Positions 33,345 to 41,879 of a stretch of DNA of 64,000 nucleotides are shown here, piece by piece. A model generated the notes under the pieces. That model saw nothing but the letters and a program-made list of their open reading frames with translations, was not told the origin of the DNA and made no database searches. This DNA is from Bacillota bacterium (GTDB lineage: Bacteria > Bacillota > Clostridia > Christensenellales > Aristaeellaceae): assembly GCA_023436585.1 (NCBI GenBank), contig JAEZIN010000006.1:62001-126000 (forward strand), in the 5' to 3' direction. Each line of letters opens with the position of its first letter. Within the stretch, counting starts at the first letter, position 1. Both the position numbers and the translations under genes were made by a program.

Positions 33345-33962
33345 TTACTTGTTCTTGTAGTAATAGACCGCCAGCTCCGTCCTGTTGCGCAGGGCCAGTT
33401 TTTCCAGCATCAGGCTGATGTAATTGCGCACCGTGCCCTCGCTTAAAAACAGCTCGGCGGCGATCTCCTTGTTGTTCTTACCCTCGGCTACCAGCGCCAG
33501 CACCTGTTCCTCTTTTTCGCTTAAGGGGATGGGTGCCGGCGCTTTTCTTGCTTGTCCCATCAGGTCCGGCAGCTTTTCCATAACAGGCTGGCCGAACACG
33601 TGCTGCCCTGCATAAACAGCCCCAATGGCCGGGGCGATGGATTCAAAGTCTTCCTTGAGCAGATACCCTTTCCCGCCGATCTTCAATGCCCGTATGATGT
33701 ACTCGTTATCGGAGAACGTGGTCAGGAATAGGATTTTCGCCTCCGGATACAGGCGCAGTATCTCCTCCGCGGCGTCCAACCCAAGGGTCGCGCCCATGCG
33801 GATATCCATTAGCATTACGTCGGGCCTGTGCTGCTCGTACAGCCGCACCGCCGCCGGGCCATCGTGCCCCATTGCGGCCACTGTAATCTGCCCACCGGCC
33901 TCCAGCATGATCTTCAGGGAGGAGCAAACCAGCTTGTCATCGTCCACAATCACGATTTTCAT
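33345..33962 (-). CDS. NarL/LuxR-family response regulator
   Basis: A 205-residue regulator: receiver domain with DDD pocket near residues 7-9, phosphorylatable Asp53 in PDVMLMDIRMG, and a C-terminal LuxR helix-turn-helix (LSEKEEQVLALVAEGKNNKE, then GTVRNYISLMLEKL). It overlaps the partner kinase gene by four bases. The closest layout I know is LnrK of the Bacillus linearmycin-resistance locus. It probably activates the ABC exporter genes that lie divergently. Confidence 0.92.
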   Translation of the reverse strand: MKIVIVDDDKLVCSSLKIMLEAGGQITVAAMGHDGPAAVRLYEQHRPDVMLMDIRMGATLGLDAAEEILRLYPEAKILFLTTFSDNEYIIRALKIGGKGYLLKEDFESIAPAIGAVYAGQHVFGQPVMEKLPDLMGQARKAPAPIPLSEKEEQVLALVAEGKNNKEIAAELFLSEGTVRNYISLMLEKLALRNRTELAVYYYKNK

Positions 33963-35035
33963 GGATGTTCCTCCTTCGGTATCGAGATGAAGATGTGAAA
34001 TCCCTTGTCCGTGGTCACCAGGATGCGGCCATTTAAGTCCGCCACCCTGCTGGCCATGTTCCGTATGCCGATGCCGCCCGACGATTCGGGGTGGTAGACG
34101 GCGTTTTTCCCGTTGTCCCGGATATCCAATTGATACAGCGCGGGATGCTCCCGTATGGTAACAGATACTTGTGTGGCGTTCGAGTGTTTGGCGATATTGG
34201 AGAGCGCTTCCTTCACCACCGCAGCGAAAGCGTACTTGATCCGCCTGTCGGGGTTCGTTTCCACATCATAATCCAGCGCGGCGCTGCAGAAGGTAAAGTT
34301 TCTGACCAATCCTGACAGCTCGTCCTGCAGGTCTACTGAATCGTCATGCAGCCCGTGCACACTCTGCCTAATGCTGTTCATTCCCTCCGAAAGCGTACCC
34401 TTTAAAGTGAGCAGCTGCTTACGCATACTTTCCGCTTGAGGGATGGCCAGCAGTGCGCCGATTTGCAGCATGGCGCTGGATAACAGATGCCCCACGTTGT
34501 CGTGAATTTCCCTTGCGATGCGGTTCCGCTCCTTGAGCATGGCGGTATGGACCTGCTCATCCTGGTGAAGGCGAAGCTCCCTGTTGGTGCTTTCCAGCCG
34601 CATGGACAGCTCCGCCGTGTTATCCCTTAACCGGTTGTGGTTTTCCATCAGGCGCTGGTATCTCACTGTTTTATACCTGGTGAGAAGGGCGAAAACAGAA
34701 AACAGCAGCAGCAAGGCCATAAGTTCCCATTTCAGAGCGGGGAAGGCTACAATAAGCGGCGGAGGAAGAAGCAACGCGAAAAAGATTTGTTTGGTAAGGA
34801 ACAAATCGTATAAACAAAGAGGCATAAACAAAAGGAAGGATGGCTCCCATAAGCTTAGCAGGAGGATCAGGCAAAATCCGATTCCGCGAAGCCAGGGAGA
34901 GCTTTTGAAGCTGTTGGCGGCGCTGACCGCGACGGCTATAATAAAAGGTACGGCCAGCATGGGGTCAGCATTGTGCATCAGCCCCGCCGCAAGGCAGCAT
35001 ACAAGCAAAAAGCCCTTGTCCAACAGCTCGTGCAC
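33959..35035 (-). CDS. NarL-type (HisKA_3) sensor histidine kinase
   Basis: A 358-residue kinase with about six membrane segments in the first 150 residues, a coiled linker, and the HisKA_3 box RNRIAREIHDNVGHLLSSAM, whose His is the phosphoacceptor. The HATPase_c part shows ALSNIAKHSNATQV and IRDNGKNAVY. Reading from an ATG at 35062 is possible, but GGAAGGGGG lies seven bases before GTG 35035, which is preferred. With its regulator it forms a LnrJ/LnrK-like or DesK-like pair beside a three-gene ABC transporter. Confidence 0.9.
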   Translation of the reverse strand: MHELLDKGFLLVCCLAAGLMHNADPMLAVPFIIAVAVSAANSFKSSPWLRGIGFCLILLLSLWEPSFLLFMPLCLYDLFLTKQIFFALLLPPPLIVAFPALKWELMALLLLFSVFALLTRYKTVRYQRLMENHNRLRDNTAELSMRLESTNRELRLHQDEQVHTAMLKERNRIAREIHDNVGHLLSSAMLQIGALLAIPQAESMRKQLLTLKGTLSEGMNSIRQSVHGLHDDSVDLQDELSGLVRNFTFCSAALDYDVETNPDRRIKYAFAAVVKEALSNIAKHSNATQVSVTIREHPALYQLDIRDNGKNAVYHPESSGGIGIRNMASRVADLNGRILVTTDKGFHIFISIPKEEHP

Positions 35036-35132
35036 AGGCGTTCCCCCTTCCGCTTTTTCCATTTTACGCTAATTATTCAAGCCTTACAAGTAGGAAGAAG
35101 GCCGCGTTGTGCAGGTATACATTACCGCGCCA

Positions 35133-35185
35133 TGATATATGTCAAAAAAGGAAGAAGCCGATTTTCCGAATATGACATTTGTCAT
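35133..35185. promoter_or_regulatory. paired operator-like sites upstream of the ABC exporter
   Basis: ATGACATTTGTCAT (35172-35185) is an exact palindrome. TGATATATGTCA (35133-35144) is a looser copy with its centre 40 bases, about four helical turns, away. A promoter with extended -10 GGCTACAAT (TACAAT at 35231-35236) and a poor -35 follows, as expected for an activated promoter. Binding by the NarL-type regulator is inferred. Confidence 0.6.
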
Positions 35186-35263
35186 GCCGTATTTGGCTGT
35201 TCCTCACTACCGTCACCTTATGAAAAAGGCTACAATGGTCACGAACAAGGAGGGGGAACAAAA

Positions 35264-36196
35264 ATGGTAATTTCCATCAGCAATCTTGTCAAGCGATACG
35301 GCGATTTGATCGCCCTGGATCATTTCAACCTTCAGGTGGCGCAGGGGGAAATCTTTGGCCTGCTGGGACCCAACGGCTCCGGCAAGACCACCGCCATCAA
35401 CTGCCTGCTTTCTCTTTTAAAATACGACAAGGGCGACATCCGCGTCTTTGGCAAGCCCATGACGCCGGATGCTTACGATATCAAGCGGGATATCGGCATC
35501 GTCATGCAGAATGTGGCGGTGTTCAACGAGCTGACCGTTCAGGAAAACATCGATTACTTCTGCGGCCTGTATGTAAAGGACAAGGCAAAGCGCGCCTCCC
35601 TGGTAGAGGAAGCCATCGAATTTGTCGGGTTGAAGGAATTCCGCAAATTCTTCCCCAAGAAATTAAGCGGCGGCCTTTTGCGCCGGCTGAACATCGCCTG
35701 CGGCATCGCCCACAAGCCGAAGCTCATCATTTTGGATGAGCCTACCGTCGCGGTCGACCCCCAGAGCCGCAATAGCATCCTGGAAGGCATACAGCGCCTG
35801 AACCGGGAAGGCGCCACCATCGTATACACCTCCCACTATATGGAGGAGGTGGAGCAGATCTGCTCCCGCATCGCCATCATGGACAAGGGCCAGGTCATTG
35901 CCCTGGGCACCAAGGAAGAGCTGAAGTCCATGATCAAGGTAGGGGAAAAGGTCACGGTGGAGGCGCTGGACCTGAGCCAGGCCGCCATGGATTGCATTCG
36001 CGCGCTGCCGGGCCTCAATACAGCCGAATATGACGGCCGTGAGCTCATTGTAAAATTCGTAAGCGGCAGCCGCAATCTGGTTCACCTGCTGGATTGTCTG
36101 AAAAACAACAACGTTTCCTTTGGCCAGGTATATTCCGTACTGCCCACCCTCAATGATGTTTTCCTGGAAATCACAGGAAAGCAGCTGCGGGATTAG
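35264..36196 (+). CDS. ABC-2 exporter ATPase (LnrL-like)
   Basis: A 310-residue ABC ATPase: Walker A GPNGSGKTT near residue 37, signature LSGGLLRRLNIA, Walker B LIILDEPTVAVD, and a C-terminal extension typical of drug-exporter ATPases. The signature has LLRRL in place of the usual QQQRV or MKRRL. The ATG at 35264 has AAGGAGGGGGAACAAAA upstream. It is followed by two ABC-2 permeases and lies divergent from a two-component system, the layout of the Bacillus lnrLMN genes. Confidence 0.92.
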   Translation: MVISISNLVKRYGDLIALDHFNLQVAQGEIFGLLGPNGSGKTTAINCLLSLLKYDKGDIRVFGKPMTPDAYDIKRDIGIVMQNVAVFNELTVQENIDYFCGLYVKDKAKRASLVEEAIEFVGLKEFRKFFPKKLSGGLLRRLNIACGIAHKPKLIILDEPTVAVDPQSRNSILEGIQRLNREGATIVYTSHYMEEVEQICSRIAIMDKGQVIALGTKEELKSMIKVGEKVTVEALDLSQAAMDCIRALPGLNTAEYDGRELIVKFVSGSRNLVHLLDCLKNNNVSFGQVYSVLPTLNDVFLEITGKQLRD

Positions 36197-36208
36197 GAGG
36201 GGATTCAT

Positions 36209-37345
36209 TTGTTTCGCCATGTGTTTTTCTACCGGCTGAAATATCTTTTGCGCAACAGGGAAATGGTTTTCTGGACGCTGCTGTTTCCCATCCTGCTTTC
36301 CGTGTTCTTCAGCCTGGCGTTTGCCAACCTGTATACAGCCGAAGCGTTCCATCAGATCCCCATTGCCGTGGTGGACAATGATGCCTACCGCACGGATACA
36401 GTGTTCCGCACCGTACTTCGGGAGGCCTCCGCTGGGGAGGATGCGCTTTTCTCCGTTTCCGCGGTGAGCCTCGACAAGGCCCGCGAAATGCTTTCTTCCG
36501 GTTCCGTTGCCGGATATGTAGACCTGGAGGACGGATTGCACGCCACGGTTCAATCCTCAGGCCTGAACCAAACGATCCTGAAATCCTTCCTGGATGGGTA
36601 TTTGCAGATGAGCCGCACGGCGGAAACGCTGCTATCGCAAAACCCGGCCGCTGCCTTCACCGGCCTGTTAAGCGACCTGAACGCTTCCAAAACCTTTACG
36701 AAACCGCTGGGCGGCATGCCCAAGCCGGAAACGCTGCTGGCGTACTTCTATGCGCTGCTGGCCATGACTTGCCTGTACGGCAGCTTCTTCGGTGCGCAGG
36801 AAGTCATGGATGTACAGGCAAACCTTTCGGCCCAGGGCGCCAGGATCAGCGTAGCACCGGTTCACAAGCTCAAGGTCTTCTTGTCCGGCCTGTCCGCCAG
36901 TTTGCTCATACAGTATACCGAGATGCTGATCGTAATCGCCTTCCTGCGCTTTGTACTGGGTGTTGAATTCGGCAGCCAGACAGGTTATGTGCTCATATTG
37001 AGCTTTGTGGGCAGTGTGATGGGCATCACCTTCGGCGCCGCGGTGGCGGCCATCGGCCGCAAAAGCGAAGGAGCCACCACAGGGATCCTCGTCTCCGTCA
37101 GCATGATTCTTTCCTTCTTCTCCGGGCTGATGTTTGTGGAGATGAAGTATCTCATAGCCAAGGCATTCCCCCCGGCTGCCTATCTCAACCCGGCTACGCT
37201 GGTAGCCGATGGCTTCTATGCCCTGTACTACTATGCGGACCATAGCCGGTTCTGGCTCAACGTTGGGCTTCTAGCCGCCTTCTCGGTTCTGTTCTGCCTG
37301 CTTATCTACCGTGCCATAAGGAGGCGCAAGTATGCAAGTCTTTAA
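36209..37345 (+). CDS. ABC-2 type permease (LnrM-like)
   Basis: A 378-residue permease: an N-terminal membrane helix (about 20-40), a roughly 140-residue extracytoplasmic loop, then about five helices at the C-terminus with SFFSGLMFVEMKYLIAK and a FPPAAYLNPATLVADGFYAL segment typical of ABC-2 drug exporters. It starts at TTG 36209 with AGGAGGGGATTCA upstream and overlaps the next gene by 14 bases. Confidence 0.9.
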   Translation: MFRHVFFYRLKYLLRNREMVFWTLLFPILLSVFFSLAFANLYTAEAFHQIPIAVVDNDAYRTDTVFRTVLREASAGEDALFSVSAVSLDKAREMLSSGSVAGYVDLEDGLHATVQSSGLNQTILKSFLDGYLQMSRTAETLLSQNPAAAFTGLLSDLNASKTFTKPLGGMPKPETLLAYFYALLAMTCLYGSFFGAQEVMDVQANLSAQGARISVAPVHKLKVFLSGLSASLLIQYTEMLIVIAFLRFVLGVEFGSQTGYVLILSFVGSVMGITFGAAVAAIGRKSEGATTGILVSVSMILSFFSGLMFVEMKYLIAKAFPPAAYLNPATLVADGFYALYYYADHSRFWLNVGLLAAFSVLFCLLIYRAIRRRKYASL

Positions 37346-38510
37346 GGTTTACTTCAAGGTCATCCGCAGCAACCGCGGACAGCTGATCATGTACATCATG
37401 ATTTTTCTGCTGATGACTTTCCTGGTCTCTACCTTCTATACCAATGCAGCGCCGCAGACTGCCTCCTTTTCCGCAGTAAAGCCCAAGGTCGCCATCGTCA
37501 ACGAGGATGAAATGAGCGCTCTGGTGACTGGCTTCACGGAGTATATGTCGGAGCAAACCGCCCTTCAGGCTATGGACGCCAAGGGCGATGAACTGCAGGA
37601 TGCGCTTTTCTTCCACACGGTGGAATATGCCGTGAAGATTCCCAAAGGCTTTGCCCAGGCGTTTTTAAGCGGTGAAGATGTGAAACTGGAGACAGCCGGC
37701 ACGCCCGATTCCTCCAACGCGGTGTTTTTGCAGACACTGGTGGACAAATACTTCAATACCGCCGCGCTGTATGTGAAATATGGCAAGGGGAACAACCAGG
37801 CAGAGCTTGCCCGGCTGGTCCGTGCCGACTTGAATCAGGCTGCGCCCGTGCGGGTGGAAAAAAGCGCGCCGGCGCGTCCGACAGAGGGTCAGTACCTATT
37901 TGTGTTCAACTATATGTCCTACACCTTGTTTGCCGTGCTGATCTTGGGCGTGACCACGTTCATGCTGTCGTTTAACCAGGCGGACCTAAAGCATCGGAAT
38001 CTATGCGCGCCGCTCCCCACCCACAGCATGAATTTGCAGATGTTCCTGGCCAACCTGGTATTCGGCACGGTCTGCTGGGCGCTTATGTCCGGCCTGGGTG
38101 TCATCGTTCACGCCAGGGATATGCTGTCCCTCCAGGGGCTCTGGCTCTGCCTGAACGCCTTTGTGTTCACTGTCGCGTGCCTTGGCATCAGCTTTCTTCT
38201 GGGCACGCTGATCAAAAAGCGCAATGCCCAGGCCCCGCTGCAAAACACGCTTACACTGGCCTTCAGCTTCTTAAGCGGCGCGTTCGTGCCCCAGTTCATG
38301 CTGGGCAAAACGGTGCTTACCATCGCCAGCTTTACGCCCTCCTACTGGTATATCAAAAGCAACCATATCATCGCAGCCCTCCCCAGATTTTCCTTGAACG
38401 ATGTCTCCCCGGTGCTATTTAACATGCTCATCGTGCTGGGCTTTGGCGCCGCTGCCCTTTTAACCGCCATGGCCATATCCAAAAAGCGGAGCACGGGCGG
38501 CCTTATATGA
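37332..38510 (+). CDS. ABC-2 type permease (LnrN-like)
   Basis: A 392-residue permease with the same plan: N-terminal helix (about 15-35), a long outer loop, then a five-helix C-terminal membrane domain with FLSGAFVPQFML and TPSYWYIKSNH. Two different half-size permeases plus one ATPase imply a heterodimeric exporter. Substrate is probably an antibiotic or lipid-like compound; in the Bacillus relative it is linearmycin. No terminator with a T-run was seen after the stop. Confidence 0.9.
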   Translation: MQVFKVYFKVIRSNRGQLIMYIMIFLLMTFLVSTFYTNAAPQTASFSAVKPKVAIVNEDEMSALVTGFTEYMSEQTALQAMDAKGDELQDALFFHTVEYAVKIPKGFAQAFLSGEDVKLETAGTPDSSNAVFLQTLVDKYFNTAALYVKYGKGNNQAELARLVRADLNQAAPVRVEKSAPARPTEGQYLFVFNYMSYTLFAVLILGVTTFMLSFNQADLKHRNLCAPLPTHSMNLQMFLANLVFGTVCWALMSGLGVIVHARDMLSLQGLWLCLNAFVFTVACLGISFLLGTLIKKRNAQAPLQNTLTLAFSFLSGAFVPQFMLGKTVLTIASFTPSYWYIKSNHIIAALPRFSLNDVSPVLFNMLIVLGFGAAALLTAMAISKKRSTGGLI

Positions 38511-38567
38511 ATGTTTGGGCAATGTTGGGCGCATGAAAAAACCTTCGCAAAAATTTGGTTTTTTCGC

Positions 38568-38595
38568 TTGACATATGCCGGGAAGCGTGTATAAT
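38568..38595 (+). promoter_or_regulatory. tRNA-Lys promoter
   Basis: TTGACA (38568-38573) and TATAAT (38590-38595), 16 bases apart, precede the tRNA by 40 bases. Confidence 0.85.
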
Positions 38596-38635
38596 ATTCT
38601 TCGTCGGCAACGGAAACCACAAGCGCCGGCGATGC

Positions 38636-38711
38636 GCACCATTAGCTCAGTTGGTAGAGCACCTGACTCTTAATCAGGGTGTCTAGGGTTCGAGTCCCTA
38701 ATGGTGTACCA
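38636..38711 (+). tRNA. tRNA-Lys (anticodon CTT)
   Basis: A full cloverleaf: acceptor GCACCAT with ATGGTGT, D-arm AGCTCAGTTGGTAGAGC, anticodon stem CCTGA/TCAGG with loop CTCTTAA, T-arm GGGTTCGAGTCCC, and encoded CCA at 38709-38711. The 3' end is next to an integrase remnant, so this gene is probably a former insertion site. Confidence 0.97.
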
Positions 38712-38716
38712 GAGCG

Positions 38717-38755
38717 AAACCCCTTGAAAACATTATGTTTTCGAGGGGTTTTTAT
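38717..38755 (+). terminator. tRNA-Lys terminator
   Basis: AACCCCTTGAAAACA / TGTTTTCGAGGGGTT stem followed by TTTATTTA, right after the tRNA. A close relative of this hairpin lies at 38919-38951. Confidence 0.85.
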
Positions 38756-38918
38756 TTATGGAATGTAACCATTTTTGAGTGCTTTCAGAACCCTTGTGCA
38801 ACTTTTGTGCAACTTTTTATTTAGCCCTTATTCCATGAACGGATTTTCGAATCTGAAAGTAAAGTTGTTTTTGCATAGGGAATGAATACATTTTCATTTC
38901 CGTATATTACGTGTAAAG

Positions 38919-38951
38919 CAAAACCCCTTGAAAAACATGCGTTTTCAAGGG
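38919..38951 (-). terminator. terminator of the integrase remnant
   Basis: CCCCTTGAAAACG / TGTTTTTCAAGGGG on the minus strand, then TTTTGCTTT, placed 24 bases beyond the integrase stop. It is nearly the same hairpin as the tRNA terminator about 200 bases away. Confidence 0.7.
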
Positions 38952-38974
38952 GAAGTTCGTTAAGAGAGTATCGA

Positions 38975-39259
38975 TTACCTGGCGATCATAAGCAATCTCT
39001 GATCCGTTTTTATCTTCTCTGTGATGTTGTCGATGGAATTTTTGACCTGTTCATGGTGTTGGCTTTGCAAGTGGGTGTAAATGTTTACCGTTGTCTGATA
39101 ATCTGTATGTCCTACAATACGCATGGTAGTTACGGCGTCAAACCCGGAATGGTAGAGCATCGTTATGTAGTTGTGGCGGAAGATGTGCGCTGTAAGCGGG
39201 GTGGTCCACTTGGAACGAATGTCCCAAGCGCTGTCCCATTCATCCGGCTTTTTCTTGAC
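38975..39259 (-). pseudogene. tyrosine recombinase (integrase), C-terminal remnant
   Basis: About 94 residues remain after an in-frame TAA. LTAHIFRHNYITMLY holds the H-x-x-R motif, RIVGHTDYQTT the second His, and VNIYTHL the nucleophilic Tyr. The first catalytic Arg and the N-terminal DNA-binding domains are gone, and no start codon with a ribosome site exists. Its position beside tRNA-Lys, reading toward the tRNA, marks a phage or integrative element that inserted there and has decayed. Confidence 0.85.
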
Positions 39260-39261
39260 TT

Positions 39262-39494
39262 AATTTGAATGCTTTCTTACTTTTGGGACTGCCAGGCCTG
39301 CGTCAACCATGAGGCGTAGCGGGTAGAAGTCAACAAGGCCCTGAAAGGTCAAAAGAACATTATGCCGGTGGTCGATCTGCTGCAAATGGCGAAGGGTGAG
39401 ATTTTCTTCTTTACAGTTACTTCATCATTTGGTATATTTCAATGGAATATCCCTCGATAAACAGGAATTACCAATTAAAAGGAGGCGTACACAA
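39262..39494. other. degenerate region of the decayed element
   Basis: Short open stretches are seen, for example a plus-strand frame coding VNKALKGQKNIMPVVDLLQM at about 39327-39386, which looks like protein but starts nowhere and has no recognised family. It is probably debris of the integrated element. Confidence 0.4.
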
Positions 39495-40091
39495 TTGCTT
39501 AAGAAGCAGGAAGCATATAGATGTTGGCTGCCTATCTCAAGAAAGGGATTATTAATCCTTTTGATAGTAATCGCTTTTGGATTTCTTCCGCACGCAGCAG
39601 TACATGCTGAACATTCAACGAGCGAAGGGATGATTGATGTGCACTTCACTGATTATGAAGAATTGTATTTCTCATTACTTGATATCACAGCCGGGCCGGG
39701 AGATGATATACAGTTTGATACGCTCCCGGAATCTGCTCAAGTAATGTATGTTGCAGCTATTTTAGACATGGAAGTACAAAATGGCGGACTCTGTCAATTC
39801 TTTGTTAATTGCGGTTCTTCCTATGCTACAAGAGTAATAGATAGCCTTCAAATGATTGGATTGGAGCCGATGGGGATTCTATACGAGTCATTTCTGTCAG
39901 ATAATCAGATCGATCCGACTGACTTAAGCTCTTTCCAGACTGATACAATAGATGATTTCATCGCGCAGTATGAACGATATCCCTACGACAATTTTGACAA
40001 TGCATATGTGGAACTGTGGGGAAAACTGGATTTTAATAATGTCATGCTGCGATATGCCAATGCTCATTCCGAAGCATTCATGCAGCCATAA
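39495..40091 (+). CDS. secreted or membrane-anchored DUF4375 (DMP19-like) protein
   Basis: A 198-residue protein starting at TTG 39495, nine bases after AGGAGG. A hydrophobic segment at about 14-34 (KGLLILLIVIAFGFLPHAA) ends near AVHAE, as in a signal peptide or anchor. The rest fits DUF4375: LPESAQVMYVAAILDMEVQN, GGLCQFFVNC, and a following helix with IDSLQMIGL. DMP19-like proteins are usually cytosolic, so an exported form is unusual. Function unknown. It lies inside the decayed tRNA-Lys element and its base composition is more AT-rich than the neighbours. Confidence 0.7.
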   Translation: MLKKQEAYRCWLPISRKGLLILLIVIAFGFLPHAAVHAEHSTSEGMIDVHFTDYEELYFSLLDITAGPGDDIQFDTLPESAQVMYVAAILDMEVQNGGLCQFFVNCGSSYATRVIDSLQMIGLEPMGILYESFLSDNQIDPTDLSSFQTDTIDDFIAQYERYPYDNFDNAYVELWGKLDFNNVMLRYANAHSEAFMQP

Positions 40092-40123
40092 GCGACAATT
40101 CCAATATGTCGATCAGATAATAT

Positions 40124-40155
40124 AAGCATCAGCTAAAAAGGCTGGTGCTTTTTTG
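40124..40155 (+). terminator. terminator after the DUF4375 gene
   Basis: AAGCATCAGC (40124-40133) pairs with GCTGGTGCTT (40141-40150), then TTTT. Confidence 0.8.
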
Positions 40156-40178
40156 TACCTAATAATGGGGGTGAAGGT

Positions 40179-40514
40179 ATGGCGCGTAAGGTTACAACGG
40201 TGCTTGCCCTGCGGAACAACTACACGGCGGTCATCAAAAAGGCCCGGCGTTACACCAGCGCCTTTGACAAGGATGTACAGAAAATGTCCGCCCGGCTGGA
40301 TGCGGCCAGCAAGAAGAAGCATGACATTAAGGTGAAAAACAGCGCGGCCATGAAGGCCCTGAATGCTTTGGAGAAGAAAATTGCTCCGATGCGGAATGTT
40401 ATGGTCAAGGTGGCCGCGCACATCGAACACTTCAAGCAACAGATCAAGCCGGTGACCGATGCTCTACGTGGATCCTGCAAAAGAAGAGTATTGGCTGTGG
40501 CGGTTCATGATTGA
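40179..40514 (+). pseudogene. phage tail tape-measure-like N-terminal fragment
   Basis: The first 90 or so codons (ARKVTTVLALRNNYTAVIKK, then a coiled, Lys/Ala-rich stretch with KKHDIKVKNSAAMKALN) resemble the start of phage tail tape-measure proteins, which run to several hundred residues. A good GGGGGTGAAGGT site precedes the ATG. Near 40455 the coding sequence switches into a truncated acetyltransferase in another frame, so the reading ends at 40514 in unrelated residues. The product, if made, is a fragment. Confidence 0.6.
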
Positions 40515-40713
40515 TAAACGCTTCCAGCATCAGGGCTACGGAAAAGTAGCCCTGGGCAAGATCATTGCCTATTTCTCCTCCATCGGCGCAAAAAACATCA
40601 GGCTTTCCTTTGAACCGGAAAACCGCGTCGCCGAAAAGCTGTATGCCGGTATAGGCTTTTATAGAAACGGAGAAGAAAACGATGGGGAAATCGTTATGCA
40701 GCTTGATTTATAA
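40459..40713 (+). pseudogene. truncated GNAT acetyltransferase, C-terminal part
   Basis: An 84-codon frame matches the C-terminal half of a GNAT of the diamine/spermidine N-acetyltransferase type: WLWRFMIDKRFQHQGYGKVA contains the acetyl-CoA R/Q-x-x-G-x-G/A motif, followed by FEPENRVAEKLYAGIGFY. About 70 N-terminal residues are missing, and the start coincides with the junction to the tape-measure fragment. Its end converges on the GNAT gene at 40714. Confidence 0.75.
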
Positions 40714-41316
40714 TCACATCAATACCATGGCGGCTGCGCGCTCCAATATATTTGAGAAGTCTTCAGTTCCATTAACCTCATGGATCAGTTTCGGTCTTTC
40801 CGGCATATCACAAGGTTCGGCAAGCGCAAGCTCGAACCTTTTCACATCGTGCCAGGCGCCAAGCTTGTATCCCACATGGTGAAAGACACCGATAGGCACA
40901 AAACCAAAGGCCTCATGCAGGCCCTCACTTTTCGCGTTGGGCAGCGCAACGCCGGCATAGACGTTGTAATAGCCCAGGAGCCTCACAATATCAAACAGTG
41001 CTGTATATAAGGCTGTGCCGATATGCTTCCCGTGATAACGTGGTTCTACATAAACAGATGAGTCTACCGACCATTGATAGGCTGCCCGGGCCTTGTGCAT
41101 GGAGGCGTAGGCATACCCTACGATTACGCCTTCCATTTCACAAACCAGCCATGGCAGCTTTTCCAGAACGGTTTCCATGCGCCTTTTGAACTCGCCTTCC
41201 TCCGGAACCGAATATTCAAAAGAAACGGCCGTATGCTGCACAAAGGGTCCGTAAATTTTCAACAATCGTTCGCTGTCCTGCGCCGTGGCCAGCCGGATCA
41301 ATGCGGTATGGCTCAT
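40714..41316 (-). CDS. GNAT acetyltransferase, phosphinothricin acetyltransferase-like
   Basis: A 200-residue acetyltransferase of the Pat/Bar type. Shown are IRLATAQDSERLLKIYGPFV, the SVYVEPRYHGKHIGTALY acetyl-CoA loop, and the late VGYKLGAWHDVKRFELAL. The family acetylates amino groups of phosphinothricin, methionine derivatives and similar compounds; the true substrate is unknown. It has its own promoter upstream (41338-41366) and is divergent from the gene at 41463. Confidence 0.9.
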   Translation of the reverse strand: MSHTALIRLATAQDSERLLKIYGPFVQHTAVSFEYSVPEEGEFKRRMETVLEKLPWLVCEMEGVIVGYAYASMHKARAAYQWSVDSSVYVEPRYHGKHIGTALYTALFDIVRLLGYYNVYAGVALPNAKSEGLHEAFGFVPIGVFHHVGYKLGAWHDVKRFELALAEPCDMPERPKLIHEVNGTEDFSNILERAAAMVLM

Positions 41317-41337
41317 GCTTCCACCTCCATTTTTTGC

Positions 41338-41417
41338 AAATTATATCCCCAGGCATCCTATAATGCAAGTGCAACTGTCTGCCCGAAATTGACAATTTTT
41401 TATCATTGATGTAAAAT
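41338..41417. promoter_or_regulatory. divergent promoters of the GNAT and PH-like genes
   Basis: Minus strand: TTGCAT then TATAAT (41338-41343) with 17-base spacing, for the acetyltransferase. Plus strand: TTGACA (41389-41394) and TAAAAT (41412-41417), 17 bases apart, for the gene at 41463. Confidence 0.7.
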
Positions 41418-41462
41418 GGCCGCGGGATAATCAAAAATGTACAAAAGGAATGGAATCACTAT

Positions 41463-41879
41463 ATGAAAGTAAAAAACGCAATCGCTCTTGTTTTGATTGT
41501 GGTCATCGCCGCGGTGGTAATATGGATGGTGTCAATGGAGCAGAGACCTACCGGATTTTTGCTGGATGGGGGAAATCTGCAAATTCAGGGATCGTTCGGT
41601 GTAACGGTGCCGCTGAATGAGATCACCGGACTGGAGATGAAAGACGCGGTGCCCGCCATTGGCAAAAAGACCAACGGATCGGGTTTGGGCAGCAAATACA
41701 AGGGAGCTTTTGATCTGGCGGATGGTACAAAGGCACGTCTTTACGTTGATGCCTCCAAGCCTCCCTTCATTTCTTTTCAGCAAAACGGCACTGTTTTCTA
41801 TATCAATGCCGGAACGCATGAAGAAACACAGGGGCTGTTTGATCAGTTGAAAGCGGCGCTGCAAAGCGTTGGGAAATAG
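41463..41879 (+). CDS. membrane-anchored bacterial PH-domain-like protein
   Basis: A 138-residue protein with an N-terminal anchor (about 5-24, NAIALVLIVVIAAVVIWM) followed by a roughly 100-residue beta-rich domain. The body (LNEITGLEMKD, LGSKYKGAFDLADGTKARLY, FISFQQNGTVFYINAG) resembles the bacterial PH domains found in small membrane proteins. ATG follows AAAAGGAATGGAATCACTAT. Function unknown. Confidence 0.65.
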   Translation: MKVKNAIALVLIVVIAAVVIWMVSMEQRPTGFLLDGGNLQIQGSFGVTVPLNEITGLEMKDAVPAIGKKTNGSGLGSKYKGAFDLADGTKARLYVDASKPPFISFQQNGTVFYINAGTHEETQGLFDQLKAALQSVGK

